This document shows, piece after piece, positions 33,796-42,933 of a DNA stretch of 64,000 nt. The notes beneath the pieces are model-generated. The model did not search any database. It was not told the DNA's origin and was given only the letters and a program-made list of their open reading frames with translations. The position numbers and the translations under genes were made by a program. This DNA is from Kordiimonas aestuarii (GTDB lineage: Bacteria; Pseudomonadota; Alphaproteobacteria; Sphingomonadales; Kordiimonadaceae), in the NCBI RefSeq assembly GCF_025574465.1, contig NZ_JAOBPP010000021.1:930001-994000 (forward strand), read 5' to 3'. Every line of letters starts with the position of its first letter. Position 1 is the stretch's first letter.

Positions 33796-35493
33796 ATGTC
33801 GCTTCAAGGGAAGAGTAGCGAAGATCCAACTGCTGTTGAAGCAAGCCTGTCCAAGCGTCATAAAGCAACACAAAACGAAAAGCTCGTTATTGTTGCCTCG
33901 TCGCTTGGTACGATGTTTGAGTGGTACGATTTTTATCTATACGGCCTGCTGGCCACCTATATTTCCAGCCAGTTTTTTTCCGGGGTGAATGATACCACCG
34001 CGTTTATTCTGGCACTCGCGGCGTTTGCCGCGGGGTTTGCGGTACGGCCGTTTGGGTCGCTGGTCTTTGGCCGTATTGGCGACATTGTTGGACGAAAATA
34101 CACCTTTCTTGTCACCATGAGCCTCATGGGCTTGTCGACCTTCGCGGTGGGATTGCTGCCGAGCTATGAGACTATCGGGGTTGCGGCGCCCATCATTCTT
34201 GTTGGTCTCAGGCTGCTTCAGGGTCTTGCGGTTGGGGGTGAATATGGTGGTGCTGCCACATATGTGGCCGAGCACGCCCCCCATGGCAAACGTGGGCTAT
34301 ATACCAGCTTTATTCAAACGACGGCAACGCTTGGCCTTATTGTATCGCTGATGTTGGTGATCGGGCTGCGCTATGCCATTGGGGAAGAAGCCTTTTCCGA
34401 CTGGGGCTGGCGTATTCCATTCCTTGTGTCGGTGCTTTTGCTGGCTGTGTCGCTGTGGATTCGTCTGAAGCTGGCAGAAAGCCCGGTATTCAAACGCATG
34501 AAAGAAGAGGGAAAAACCTCCAAGGCACCCATTCGTGAAGCGTTTGGCCAGTGGCGGCATGCCAAATTTGCCTTGATCGCTCTTTTTGGTGCGGTCGCCG
34601 GGCAAGCGGTTATGGGGTATACAGGGCAATTTTATACTCTGTTTTATCTCGTGAAAATCCTCAAGGTAGATCCAGGTACCGCCAATGTGATGATTGCGAT
34701 TGCGCTTGTGCTAGGGACACCATTCTTCGTGATATTCGCTTGGCTGAGCGACAGGATCGGCCGTAAGCCGATTATTGTGACAGCCTGTCTGATCGCCACC
34801 GTCGCCTATTTTCCAGCCTTCAGGGCGCTGACCTATGCGGCCAACCCGGCACTGGCGGCAGCTGTGGCAAGCTCCCCGGTAACCGTCATTGCGGACAGTG
34901 ATGATTGTTCCGTCCAGTTTGATCCGGTTGGCAGCAATACATTCGACGAAACAAGCTGTGACATTGCCAAGGCCTATCTGGCAACAAGCGGCATCAACTA
35001 TAGCAATGTGGATGCCGCCTCAGGCTCCATCGCGCTAGTCAAAATTGGTAACCTTGTCATTGGTGCGCCGGACCCTGCGGGGTTGTCGCCAGAGGCAAAA
35101 CAACAGGCAATCAGTGAGTTCCGCTCAAAAGTGGCTGCCGGGCTGGACGCAGCGAATTATCCGCACCAGGCTGACCCGGCCCAAGTGAACAAACCTCTCG
35201 TGGTGCTTATCCTGTTTGGCTTGATGTTACTGGTGACAGCACCTTATGCGCCGCTGGCGGCCATGCTGGTGGAACTATTTCCCGCGCGCATCCGCTATAC
35301 GGCAATGTCCCTTCCCTACCATATTGGGAACGGCTGGTTTGGTGGCTTTTTGCCAAGCGCTGCATTTGCCATGGTGGCGGCCACGGGGGATATCTACTTC
35401 GGCCTTTGGTATCCGGTGATCATCGCCGGCATGACCTTTGTGGTCGGCGCGCTGTTCCTGCCGGAGACTTTCCGCCGGAACATAGACGACTAA
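33796..35493 (+). CDS. MFS transporter of the metabolite:proton symporter (MHS) type with a large inserted loop
   Basis: 565 residues, about 120 more than KgtP- or ShiA-like carriers. The family marks are present: SSLGTMFEWYDFYLYGLLAT in helix 1, AGFAVRPFGSLVFGRIGD and the DIVGRKYTF loop, and RLLQGLAVGGEYGGAATYVAEHAP. Between about residues 358 and 465 lies a polar segment with two cysteines (DSDDCSVQF and ETSCDIAK) that should face the periplasm between helices 9 and 10. It imports an organic acid or similar product. The ATG follows GGAGGGAAGG. Its promoter has the 22-bp motif shared with the esterase and receptor genes. Confidence 0.85.
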   Translation: MSLQGKSSEDPTAVEASLSKRHKATQNEKLVIVASSLGTMFEWYDFYLYGLLATYISSQFFSGVNDTTAFILALAAFAAGFAVRPFGSLVFGRIGDIVGRKYTFLVTMSLMGLSTFAVGLLPSYETIGVAAPIILVGLRLLQGLAVGGEYGGAATYVAEHAPHGKRGLYTSFIQTTATLGLIVSLMLVIGLRYAIGEEAFSDWGWRIPFLVSVLLLAVSLWIRLKLAESPVFKRMKEEGKTSKAPIREAFGQWRHAKFALIALFGAVAGQAVMGYTGQFYTLFYLVKILKVDPGTANVMIAIALVLGTPFFVIFAWLSDRIGRKPIIVTACLIATVAYFPAFRALTYAANPALAAAVASSPVTVIADSDDCSVQFDPVGSNTFDETSCDIAKAYLATSGINYSNVDAASGSIALVKIGNLVIGAPDPAGLSPEAKQQAISEFRSKVAAGLDAANYPHQADPAQVNKPLVVLILFGLMLLVTAPYAPLAAMLVELFPARIRYTAMSLPYHIGNGWFGGFLPSAAFAMVAATGDIYFGLWYPVIIAGMTFVVGALFLPETFRRNIDD

Positions 35494-35527
35494 ACGAGCA
35501 GGGCCGGGATAGCCCGGCCCTGCTCGT
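35494..35527. terminator. perfect 15-bp hairpin between convergent genes
   Basis: Bases 35494-35508 (ACGAGCAGGGCCGGG) pair perfectly with 35513-35527 around the loop ATAG. The structure fits exactly between the two convergent stop codons and probably ends transcription both ways, although no T-tract follows on the forward strand. Confidence 0.75.
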
Positions 35528-35528
35528 C

Positions 35529-36854
35529 TCACGCCAGCTTCAGGACATGCTCAAGCAATCTCCTGAAGCCGTTCGCTGCTTCTGCAATCTTGTCGGTCGG
35601 TACACAGCGCTCATCATCATCGATCACATGATGGTAGCGATGAAGTCCAAACACTCCTGCCACAGAGGGGTAGCCCGTCTTGATAACATTTGTAAGTTCC
35701 CCGGCGGAAAGAACCTCGCTTGAATAGGGCGCCTCAAGTCCGACCTGCCCTTTGAATAGCTCTCTAGCGACGGGCAGCAGCGCCGGGCTTGTAACCAGAT
35801 ATCGTTGCGGGTCGGCGCTGGGTAGCGGTGCCGGGTTGCCGGTAATTTCGTGCCAGTCGCGTGCCGCTATATTGGCGCCCAGATGCAACCAGAAGGCCGT
35901 CTTTTGTGGTTTGGGGGCAATGGCATGCAGGGCTTCTTCCGCTCCCAGATACTGATATTCATGTCCGCTGTTGCAAATAAAGGCGAGGTTATAGTCCCGC
36001 ACAGTGCGGCTGGCCCAGCGCGCCAGGTGGAGCCACGCGGCAATACCCGGACCGCGCTCGCCTGCGCAGCCAAACCAGCCGGAACGAGGGGTCGAGACCA
36101 CAAGCCAGCGGTCCTGGTCATTATCGATTCTGCTTATGAAGTTGAACGCGGGCCGGTGTCCGCTGTCTCCTGTCATGAAAAGCGTGGCCTCATGGTTCTG
36201 CGTCGCTGCAGCAAAATAAGGTTGGGCATCGTTCGGGGCCATCAGGGCCACAGGACCGGCGAACACGGGTTTCCGGCCATCGGTATTCAGTGCAATAACC
36301 TTGCCTGTCGGGCCGTTGGTGACAATGATCGCGGCCATCGCTCCTTGCGCGAACGCGGCCTCAACCGGTGTTTTGACCCCTTTCCAGAAAACGGAGGACC
36401 AACGGGCGAACGGTAGGTCCACCAGCGCAATCGCCCCGGAAAGTGCTTTGTCCGCAAGCCCCTGCGCGTTTACCCGGACAAGCGGTCCGGTGATCCCGCT
36501 CGCCTCTGTTGCCATTACAATAGGCTGTGGCCACACGTCGGCCTGCAGCGCGCCACACACCAGCTCACAGCGGTCAGGTGTGAAATAAGGAGCAGACATG
36601 GTTTGCTTCTCGGTTGTGAAGCCCAGCTTTTCAAGCTCTGAGGCCATCCAGTCGCCACAAGCGTTATCGCCTGTACCACCAGCCTGTTTCATGCCAAAGC
36701 CGATATATCTGGCGAGGTCTGCCTGTATTTGCGTATGGTCACTGGTGGCTTTGACCGGTTGCGGGGTAGCCTGAAGTGCCGCGCTGGTGGCACCAGTCGC
36801 GAGCGGCAATAACGTGGCGCCAGCTATGAAATGGCGCCGTGTGGTGTTTGGCAT
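35529..36854 (-). CDS. secreted M28-like protein with altered metal site
   Basis: 441 residues with a twin-arginine-type leader (RRHFIAGATLLPLATG), so probably exported folded. The overall layout resembles M28 metallopeptidases: a PA-like insert near residues 110-220, then a core with NLAFICNSGHEYQYLGAEEA and a late GLHRYHHVIDDDE. However, where M28 enzymes have HxD, DDN and EE ligands I read STPRSG, GERGPG and HE, so several metal ligands seem changed. It may be a divergent hydrolase or non-catalytic. It is divergent from the first carboxylesterase and shares the operator at 36939. Confidence 0.6.
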   Translation of the reverse strand: MPNTTRRHFIAGATLLPLATGATSAALQATPQPVKATSDHTQIQADLARYIGFGMKQAGGTGDNACGDWMASELEKLGFTTEKQTMSAPYFTPDRCELVCGALQADVWPQPIVMATEASGITGPLVRVNAQGLADKALSGAIALVDLPFARWSSVFWKGVKTPVEAAFAQGAMAAIIVTNGPTGKVIALNTDGRKPVFAGPVALMAPNDAQPYFAAATQNHEATLFMTGDSGHRPAFNFISRIDNDQDRWLVVSTPRSGWFGCAGERGPGIAAWLHLARWASRTVRDYNLAFICNSGHEYQYLGAEEALHAIAPKPQKTAFWLHLGANIAARDWHEITGNPAPLPSADPQRYLVTSPALLPVARELFKGQVGLEAPYSSEVLSAGELTNVIKTGYPSVAGVFGLHRYHHVIDDDERCVPTDKIAEAANGFRRLLEHVLKLA

Positions 36855-36938
36855 GTTTGAAATCTCCTCCCCCGAGACATTGTGTCCACCCCGCAGAATA
36901 ACTTTGCATGCGTTCGAAAGGCTATCTGCATCATTGAT

Positions 36939-36960
36939 ATTAACTCGCGTGTGAGTTTAT
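36939..36960. promoter_or_regulatory. ester-regulon operator between the M28-like gene and carboxylesterase 1
   Basis: Copy of the 22-bp motif, ATTAAC-TCGCGT-GTGAGTTTAT, in the divergent gap, 61 bases ahead of the esterase ATG and 85 bases ahead of the M28-like gene. Confidence 0.6.
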
Positions 36961-37020
36961 ATATTGGATGCCGATCTGACAAGCGTCACGGGGAAACAGG
37001 CCGGGCGGGAGGGAAACAAG

Positions 37021-38658
37021 ATGATAACAAGACAATATGTGCTCGCCTCTTTTGTTGCGATGCTTTGCGGTTTCATGACGATTAAAACAGCGGCTGCGGA
37101 AGAGCGTGTAGTGACGATTTCGCAAGGGGCTTTGGCCGGGGAGGCTGAAGATGGCGTCAACGTCTTCAAGGGTATCCCTTATGCACAACCGCCGGTCGGC
37201 GCGCGGCGCTGGAAAGCGCCGGTGGCGGCAGAAAGCTGGGATAAGGTCCGCACAGCCGCCGACTTCGGTCCAAGCTGTACGCAACCCCCCCTGCCGCCCA
37301 GCAGCATTTATGCAGACGAACCGGAGGAGATGAGCGAGGACTGCCTGAGCCTGAATGTCTGGGCTCCAGCGGGCGTGTCGGATGCCCCTGTGATTGTCTG
37401 GATACATGGCGGCGCCCTGCAGCGCGGCAGCAGCGCATCGCCCATGTATGACGGTAGTAATTTTGCCCGGCGCGGCGTGGTTTTTGTATCCCTCAACTAC
37501 CGTCTTGGTGTTTTTGGCTGGTTGGCACACCCGGAATTGAGTGCGGCCTCGCCTCATCAGGTATCGGGAAATTATGGCCTGCTGGATCAAATCGAAGCCC
37601 TCAAATGGGTGCGGGAAAATATCGCTGCTTTTGGTGGTAATCCCGATAACGTAACCATCATGGGCGAATCAGCGGGTGCCTTGAGCGTCAGCTACCTGTT
37701 GGCAAGCCCCCAGGCGCATGGCCTTTTTGCCAAGGCAATCGCGGAAAGCGCCAACATCCGGGCCGTACCTGAGCTTAAAACGCCGGCCCATGGACTGTTG
37801 TCCGCCGAAGCATTTGGCGCCCTTCTGGCCAGCAAGGTTGGCGCTGATAGCCTGGAGGCCTTGCGGGCGATGGACGCCAATACATTGGCGCTTGCGGCCA
37901 TGAAGGCCAGGTTCTGGGCGCAGGGCACCGTTGATGGCCTAGTGTTGCCAAAACAGGTGGTAGATACCTTTGACGCGGGCGAGCAGGCGCAGGTGCCGCT
38001 TCTCGCGGGTTTCAACAGTGGGGAAGTCCGGTCGCAGGCAATGTTTCTGCCACCAATTCCAGCAACCCCGGACGCTTATGTAGCCGAAATTACCAAACGG
38101 TACCACGATCTTGCCCCCGCTTTTCTGGCGATATATCCGCCAGCCGATATGCGGGAAAGCATGCTCGCGACACTCCGGGATGCGATTTACGGCTGGGCAG
38201 GCGAGCGGATGGTGAAGCAACAGGCGGAAGCAGGTTTTCGCTCATACCTTTATATTTTTGACCACTGTGACGCCGCGTCCGCCGCGCGAGACCTGTGCGC
38301 TTTTCACGCCAGCGAACTACCCTATGTTTTTGGCCAGATAGGCGTGGGTGCCGACCTTCCTGTCAACTGGCCGAAGCCGAGCGGCGACGCGGATGAAGCC
38401 CTGTCACAGGCAATGATGAATTATTGGGTCAGCTTCGCACGCACGGGCAGTCCCTCAAGTGCCGGACAGGCGAAATGGCAGCCGTATGGCGAGGCTGAAG
38501 CGTACATGCGGTTTGCCCACCAGCCTATTGCCAGCAATGACCCGGTCGCCGGTATGTTTGAAATGCAGGAGGAACTGGTGCGCCGTCGGCGTGCTACAGG
38601 CCAGCAGTGGTTTATCAATGTTGGCTTGACAGCAACAGACGTGCCGAAGGCCCGGTAA
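37021..38658 (+). CDS. secreted type-B carboxylesterase 1
   Basis: 545 residues with a signal peptide ending about AAAEE. The alpha/beta-hydrolase type-B layout is complete: FKGIPYAQPPVGARRWK, EDCLSLNVWAP, IHGGALQRGS (oxyanion hole) and the nucleophile S217 in GESAG, with E335 (FNSGEVRS) and H429 (FHASELPYVFG) completing the triad. It should cleave carboxylic esters in the periplasm. GGGCGGGAGGG before the ATG at 37021 supports the start; an in-frame start at 36964 lies next to the operator. A close paralogue lies at 41275 on the other side of the receptor gene. Confidence 0.9.
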   Translation: MITRQYVLASFVAMLCGFMTIKTAAAEERVVTISQGALAGEAEDGVNVFKGIPYAQPPVGARRWKAPVAAESWDKVRTAADFGPSCTQPPLPPSSIYADEPEEMSEDCLSLNVWAPAGVSDAPVIVWIHGGALQRGSSASPMYDGSNFARRGVVFVSLNYRLGVFGWLAHPELSAASPHQVSGNYGLLDQIEALKWVRENIAAFGGNPDNVTIMGESAGALSVSYLLASPQAHGLFAKAIAESANIRAVPELKTPAHGLLSAEAFGALLASKVGADSLEALRAMDANTLALAAMKARFWAQGTVDGLVLPKQVVDTFDAGEQAQVPLLAGFNSGEVRSQAMFLPPIPATPDAYVAEITKRYHDLAPAFLAIYPPADMRESMLATLRDAIYGWAGERMVKQQAEAGFRSYLYIFDHCDAASAARDLCAFHASELPYVFGQIGVGADLPVNWPKPSGDADEALSQAMMNYWVSFARTGSPSSAGQAKWQPYGEAEAYMRFAHQPIASNDPVAGMFEMQEELVRRRRATGQQWFINVGLTATDVPKAR

Positions 38659-38760
38659 TCAGCTTTGTCTAAGAATTTCGGCTAGGCACTCCTGGGGCGA
38701 CCGAGGGTTATCGGCAATTCTCATGCCTTTATCTGCCGTAATAGCAATTAACATATATTT

Positions 38761-38782
38761 ATTCACACGCGTGTGAGTGAAT
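38761..38782. promoter_or_regulatory. ester-regulon operator before the receptor gene
   Basis: The most symmetric copy, ATTCAC-ACGCGT-GTGAGTGAAT. It contains the perfect 14-bp palindrome TCACACGCGTGTGA (38763-38776) nested in an outer ATTCAC/GTGAAT pair. Confidence 0.7.
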
Positions 38783-38857
38783 ATTGACGAATGTCACCAG
38801 ACGTGCCATGATCCCACCGTGCCGACATTTCCGATCGGCACGGGAAGGGGAGGAAAT

Positions 38858-41140
38858 ATGAAAGGTTTTCTACGCGCTGCGGCATGTTTGGCCGCGGTGA
38901 CCGCAGGCTCCACCATTGCCTACGGTCAAGCTGCTGATCTGGAAGGAGATGAGCAGGAAGAAGCAAAACGCAATTCGTCTGAGGTAGAGCTGCAGGAAAT
39001 TATCGTGACCGCCACGCGGCGGAATGCACGTCTGCAGGATGTACCGCTTAGTGTTACTGCATTTACGCAGGATAAGCTATCGGACGAAGGTGTGGTCGGC
39101 TACGAGGGTGTCGCTCATTTGACGCCAGGTGTTGTGGTTAACCGGCCTACTCAGAACTTTAACAACTTTACCGCACGCGGTATCGCAACAAACGGCTATG
39201 GTGCCAACCTGCAAAGCACGGTAGCAATCTATATCGATGAACTGCCGATCTCTGCGAACGGCAACTCCACAATTCTTGACCCGAACCTCTATGATGTGGA
39301 GCGGGTTGAATTTCTTCGCGGCCCCCAGGGTACGCTGTTTGGCTCCGGCTCTCTTGCTGGTGCCATGCGTATTATCACTAACAAACCGGATCTGGATGAA
39401 TTCCAGATGTCCGCGCTTGTGGATTATGGCCTGACAGGGTCGGATTCGTTCCGTCAACGGTATAATGCGATGGTCAATGTGCCGATTGTGGATGACAAGC
39501 TCGCACTTCGGGTTGTTGGTTTTTACCGCGATGAAGAAGGGTATCTCGATAACGTTGGCACGGGTGTGCACAATTCCAACTCGCTCAAGGACTGGGGCGG
39601 GCGTGCCGTGCTCCTTTGGGAACCGACAGATCGTCTGTCTGTAAAGCTGCTTGCAAGCCACGAGGACAGCTATCCTGAGGATTCATCGCTCACCGATCCA
39701 ACTCTTGGAGAGGAAACCCGCTATTCGGAGCGTCCGGACCTCTTTACAGGTATTCTCACCAGCTACAACGCTACGGTTGAATACCAATTCGACGGTGCAC
39801 GGTTCACAAGTTCGACCACCTATTCGGACTTTGACCAGCAGTTCTTTGTAGACCTCGCGAATACGTTTGCTTTCACCATTCCGTTCCGGCTCGATGCTGC
39901 TGCATATGACAAGATCTTTGTTGAGGAAGCTCGGCTGGTTTCCGACAATACCAGCAATTGGGAATGGGTCATTGGCGGCTTCTATTTCTCTAAACGCCGT
40001 GATGTGGACTTCGCCTATCGCGCATCTGACGATTTCCTCGATGCTCGCGGCCTAACCGGTCTTCCGAACGACACCTATTCGCTGCTATTTAACCACACCA
40101 ACATCCATGAACTGGCGGGCTTTGGCGAGCTGACATATCGCTTCTCGGATAGTTTCTGGATCACAGGGGGTCTTCGGTATGGCAGTATCGACGTACAGAC
40201 CATCACCGAAGGAGGCGGGTATCAGAGCAACTATCTGACTGCCGCCCTGACGGGGTACAGTGGCCCGTTGACGATTGCGCCGGTGTTGGCGGCTGAAGGG
40301 GAAAAAGCGTCCGCCAGCAAGTTTGCATACAAGGGGAGTGTCTCTTACAAACCGTCGGACAACATCACGACTTATGCGACGGTTTCGACTGGTTTCCGCT
40401 CGCCGGTGGTGAATGCCCGGGCGGGTGTGCCAAGCCTCAATGACCCGAATGACATCATCATTCCCGATGGTGCGGACTCTGACAAACTCATCAACTATGA
40501 AGTTGGCCTCAAGGGCTCATGGTTTGATGGCAAGTTCACCGCCAACCTCGCTGCCTATCTCATTGACTGGAAAAACATCCAGGTGCAGGCAAATCGGGTG
40601 TCTGACTCCGTTCAGTTTGCCACCAATATCGGTGCTGCACGCAGTAAGGGTATCGAGTTTGAACTGTTGATGAACCCGACCAAAGGGCTGACGATCAACC
40701 TCAATGGCTCGTTCAACGATGCGAAGGTGACAGAACTTACGGCTGAAGAAGCAGGGTTCTCCGGCGCCGTGGAAGGAGCGAGGCTTGCGTCACCGCACTT
40801 CCAGGGGTCTGCGCTGGTTAAGTATGCGTTTGATATCGGTGACGACGCACGGGGATATGTGTCCACGACCATTACCCATGTCGGATCGTTCCCGGGACTG
40901 TTCCAGTATGTGGCCGGTCAGCCGGGTGTTGAGCAACCAACCTATGACTACACCGACAGCTTCGAGAATGTGAATGCACATCTCGGCTACGAAAAGGACA
41001 ACTGGTCGCTCATCGCCTATGTCGAAAACCTGTTTGACGACCATTCGATCACTTACGTGCATCCTGAAGCCTTCATCGCTAGTCGCTACGGTACCTTGCG
41101 GCCGCGTACCGTCGGCCTGAGGTTCAGCATCGAATATTGA
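38858..41140 (+). CDS. TonB-dependent receptor of the ester regulon
   Basis: 760 residues. A signal peptide ends near AYGQ (about residue 25), a TonB-box-like VELQEIIVTATRR follows, then plug motifs (LQDVPLSVTAFTQ, LTPGVVVNRP, VERVEFLRGPQGTLFG, LAGAMRIITNKP) and a barrel ending in GLRFSIEY. The LQDVPLSV plug is typical of receptors found next to hydrophobic-compound or terpenoid/steroid catabolic genes in alphaproteobacteria, though the ligand is unknown here. GGGGAGGAAAT precedes the ATG at 38858. It lies between two carboxylesterase genes and has the regulon operator 76 bases upstream. Confidence 0.92.
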   Translation: MKGFLRAAACLAAVTAGSTIAYGQAADLEGDEQEEAKRNSSEVELQEIIVTATRRNARLQDVPLSVTAFTQDKLSDEGVVGYEGVAHLTPGVVVNRPTQNFNNFTARGIATNGYGANLQSTVAIYIDELPISANGNSTILDPNLYDVERVEFLRGPQGTLFGSGSLAGAMRIITNKPDLDEFQMSALVDYGLTGSDSFRQRYNAMVNVPIVDDKLALRVVGFYRDEEGYLDNVGTGVHNSNSLKDWGGRAVLLWEPTDRLSVKLLASHEDSYPEDSSLTDPTLGEETRYSERPDLFTGILTSYNATVEYQFDGARFTSSTTYSDFDQQFFVDLANTFAFTIPFRLDAAAYDKIFVEEARLVSDNTSNWEWVIGGFYFSKRRDVDFAYRASDDFLDARGLTGLPNDTYSLLFNHTNIHELAGFGELTYRFSDSFWITGGLRYGSIDVQTITEGGGYQSNYLTAALTGYSGPLTIAPVLAAEGEKASASKFAYKGSVSYKPSDNITTYATVSTGFRSPVVNARAGVPSLNDPNDIIIPDGADSDKLINYEVGLKGSWFDGKFTANLAAYLIDWKNIQVQANRVSDSVQFATNIGAARSKGIEFELLMNPTKGLTINLNGSFNDAKVTELTAEEAGFSGAVEGARLASPHFQGSALVKYAFDIGDDARGYVSTTITHVGSFPGLFQYVAGQPGVEQPTYDYTDSFENVNAHLGYEKDNWSLIAYVENLFDDHSITYVHPEAFIASRYGTLRPRTVGLRFSIEY

Positions 41141-41198
41141 TCAATGATCTCAAACAAGCTTCCAGCCCGGGTTTGTGCGCATGCAAACCCCTCCGGCA

Positions 41199-41228
41199 CC
41201 GGCTCCGTGACACTGTTCGCGGAGCCGG
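41199..41228 (+). terminator. hairpin between receptor and carboxylesterase 2
   Basis: CCGGCTCCG (41199-41207) pairs with CGGAGCCGG (41220-41228) across a 12-base loop. There is no T-tract. It may act as a partial terminator or a message-stability element separating receptor and esterase expression, since no promoter or operator was seen for the esterase. Confidence 0.45.
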
Positions 41229-41274
41229 GTCACCGTTGCCCATGTTGCACGCAAAAAAACGGGGGTCAAAATTG

Positions 41275-42933
41275 ATGTCTGCGGTTTCTTTTTTCCAATC
41301 ATCTATTCATCGGGTCATGGTGATAATTGCGTCGGCAGTGGTGATATCTACCTGCGTGGTCGCAAAGGACCCGGTCGTGGAAGCGCCAGCCGGTACCATT
41401 GAAGGCAAGTCGCGTGGCGATATCAAGATTTTCAAGGGCATTCCTTATGCCGCGCCGCCGGTTGGCGATGCGCGCTGGAAGCCGCCAATGCCAGCCACTG
41501 CGTGGGACGGTGTGCGTGAAGCCAAGAATTTTGGTCCCGCATGTATGCAGCCAGTGCGCCATACCGGCAGCATCTACGCCGAAGATATCGGCGAGATGAG
41601 CGAGGACTGTCTGAGCCTCAATATCTGGGCACCTGCCAACGCGAGGAAAGCCGGCGTTTTTGTCTGGATTCATGGCGGTGCGCTCAGGAGTGGGGCATCA
41701 AAACAGAAAATGTATGATGGCACGCGGCTGGCAGAAACCGGTGTGGTTGTCGTCTCCATCAATTACCGCCTTGGGGCGCTGGGCTATCTTGCACATCCGG
41801 AACTAAGTGCAGAGTCCGGTGACAATGTTTCGGGTAATTATGGCCTGCTTGATCAGATTGCAGCCTTGAAATGGGTCCAGCAGAACATTGCTGCCTTTGG
41901 CGGAGACCCGGAAAATGTCACCGTCGCGGGTGAATCCGCCGGTGCACTCAGCGTTATGTATCTTATGGCGTCGCCACCCGCGCGCGGGCTTTTTGACAAA
42001 GCCATCGCCCAAAGCGCCTATATGATCACTACGCCGCCGCTGCGTGGGAATGAACACGGCCAGATCCCGCAGGAGGCCGTTGGCACATGGCTTACGGAGA
42101 AACTCGGCGCCAAAAACCTTGCTGACTTGCGGGCAATGGACGCGGCGGCGGTCGCGAACGAGGCGCTTGAAGTCGGGTTTCAGCCCTTTGGTGCCATTGA
42201 TGGAAAGGTGTTACCACGCCAGTTGGTAGAGGTGTTCGACCGGGGTGAGCAGGCGCCGGTACCCGTGCTGACGGGGTTCAACAGCGGGGAGATTCGTTCG
42301 CTTCGTTTCCTCCTGCCGCCAAAGCCTGAAAGTGCGGAAGCATATGTGGCGGCGATCCGTCAGGGGTATGGCGAGCTGGCGGATGCTTTTCTTGAGCGCT
42401 ATCCACCTGAAAATCTGGATGAAAGCATGCTGGCAACCACACGTGACGCCATGTATGGCTGGACGTCCGAACGACTGGTGGCCAAGCAAGCCGCGCTCGG
42501 TATCCCGTCTTATCTCTATATCTTCGATCATGGCTATCCGGCTGCGCAAAAGTGGGGTTTGCACGCCTTCCATGCGAGCGAACTGCCCTATGTCTTCGGC
42601 ACCTGGAAAAAAACACCGGACCTCTGGCCACGGGTTGAGGGCAATACGGCAGACCTCAAAACAGTTGATGCCATGATGGGCTATTGGTCGTCTTTCGTGA
42701 AAAGCGGAGCCCCACGGGCGGAAGACTATCCCGTGTGGCGGTCTTATGCGGATAAAGAGGCCTATATGTATTTTGCGGATGTCCCGCGCGCAGCACGTGA
42801 CCTGCTGCCTGGAACCTATGAGCTTCATGAGGAAGTTGTATGCCGCCGTGTCAAGGACGGCGGCATCTCATGGAACTGGAACGTAGGGATCATTTCGCCC
42901 CCGTTGCCACCTGAAAGTTCGGAGTGTCCATGA
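41275..42933 (+). CDS. secreted type-B carboxylesterase 2
   Basis: 552 residues, a close relative of the esterase at 37021. It has a hydrophobic leader (VMVIIASAVVISTCVVA) and the same motifs: FKGIPYAAPPVGDARWK, SEDCLSLNIWAP, IHGGALRSG, nucleophile S221 in GESAG, E339 in FNSGEIRS and H433 in FHASELPYVFG. It hydrolyses esters outside the cytoplasm. The ATG at 41275 follows GGGGGTC; longer in-frame starts back to 41137 overlap the hairpin and the receptor stop. Its stop overlaps the acyl-CoA ligase start, so ester cleavage and acid activation are encoded on one message. Confidence 0.88.
   Translation: MSAVSFFQSSIHRVMVIIASAVVISTCVVAKDPVVEAPAGTIEGKSRGDIKIFKGIPYAAPPVGDARWKPPMPATAWDGVREAKNFGPACMQPVRHTGSIYAEDIGEMSEDCLSLNIWAPANARKAGVFVWIHGGALRSGASKQKMYDGTRLAETGVVVVSINYRLGALGYLAHPELSAESGDNVSGNYGLLDQIAALKWVQQNIAAFGGDPENVTVAGESAGALSVMYLMASPPARGLFDKAIAQSAYMITTPPLRGNEHGQIPQEAVGTWLTEKLGAKNLADLRAMDAAAVANEALEVGFQPFGAIDGKVLPRQLVEVFDRGEQAPVPVLTGFNSGEIRSLRFLLPPKPESAEAYVAAIRQGYGELADAFLERYPPENLDESMLATTRDAMYGWTSERLVAKQAALGIPSYLYIFDHGYPAAQKWGLHAFHASELPYVFGTWKKTPDLWPRVEGNTADLKTVDAMMGYWSSFVKSGAPRAEDYPVWRSYADKEAYMYFADVPRAARDLLPGTYELHEEVVCRRVKDGGISWNWNVGIISPPLPPESSECP

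Noticed and set aside
38763..38776. The perfect palindrome as part of a CRISPR or mobile-element repeat
   Set aside because: Copies are single, each lies before a gene start, and the flanks are variable, which fits an operator.
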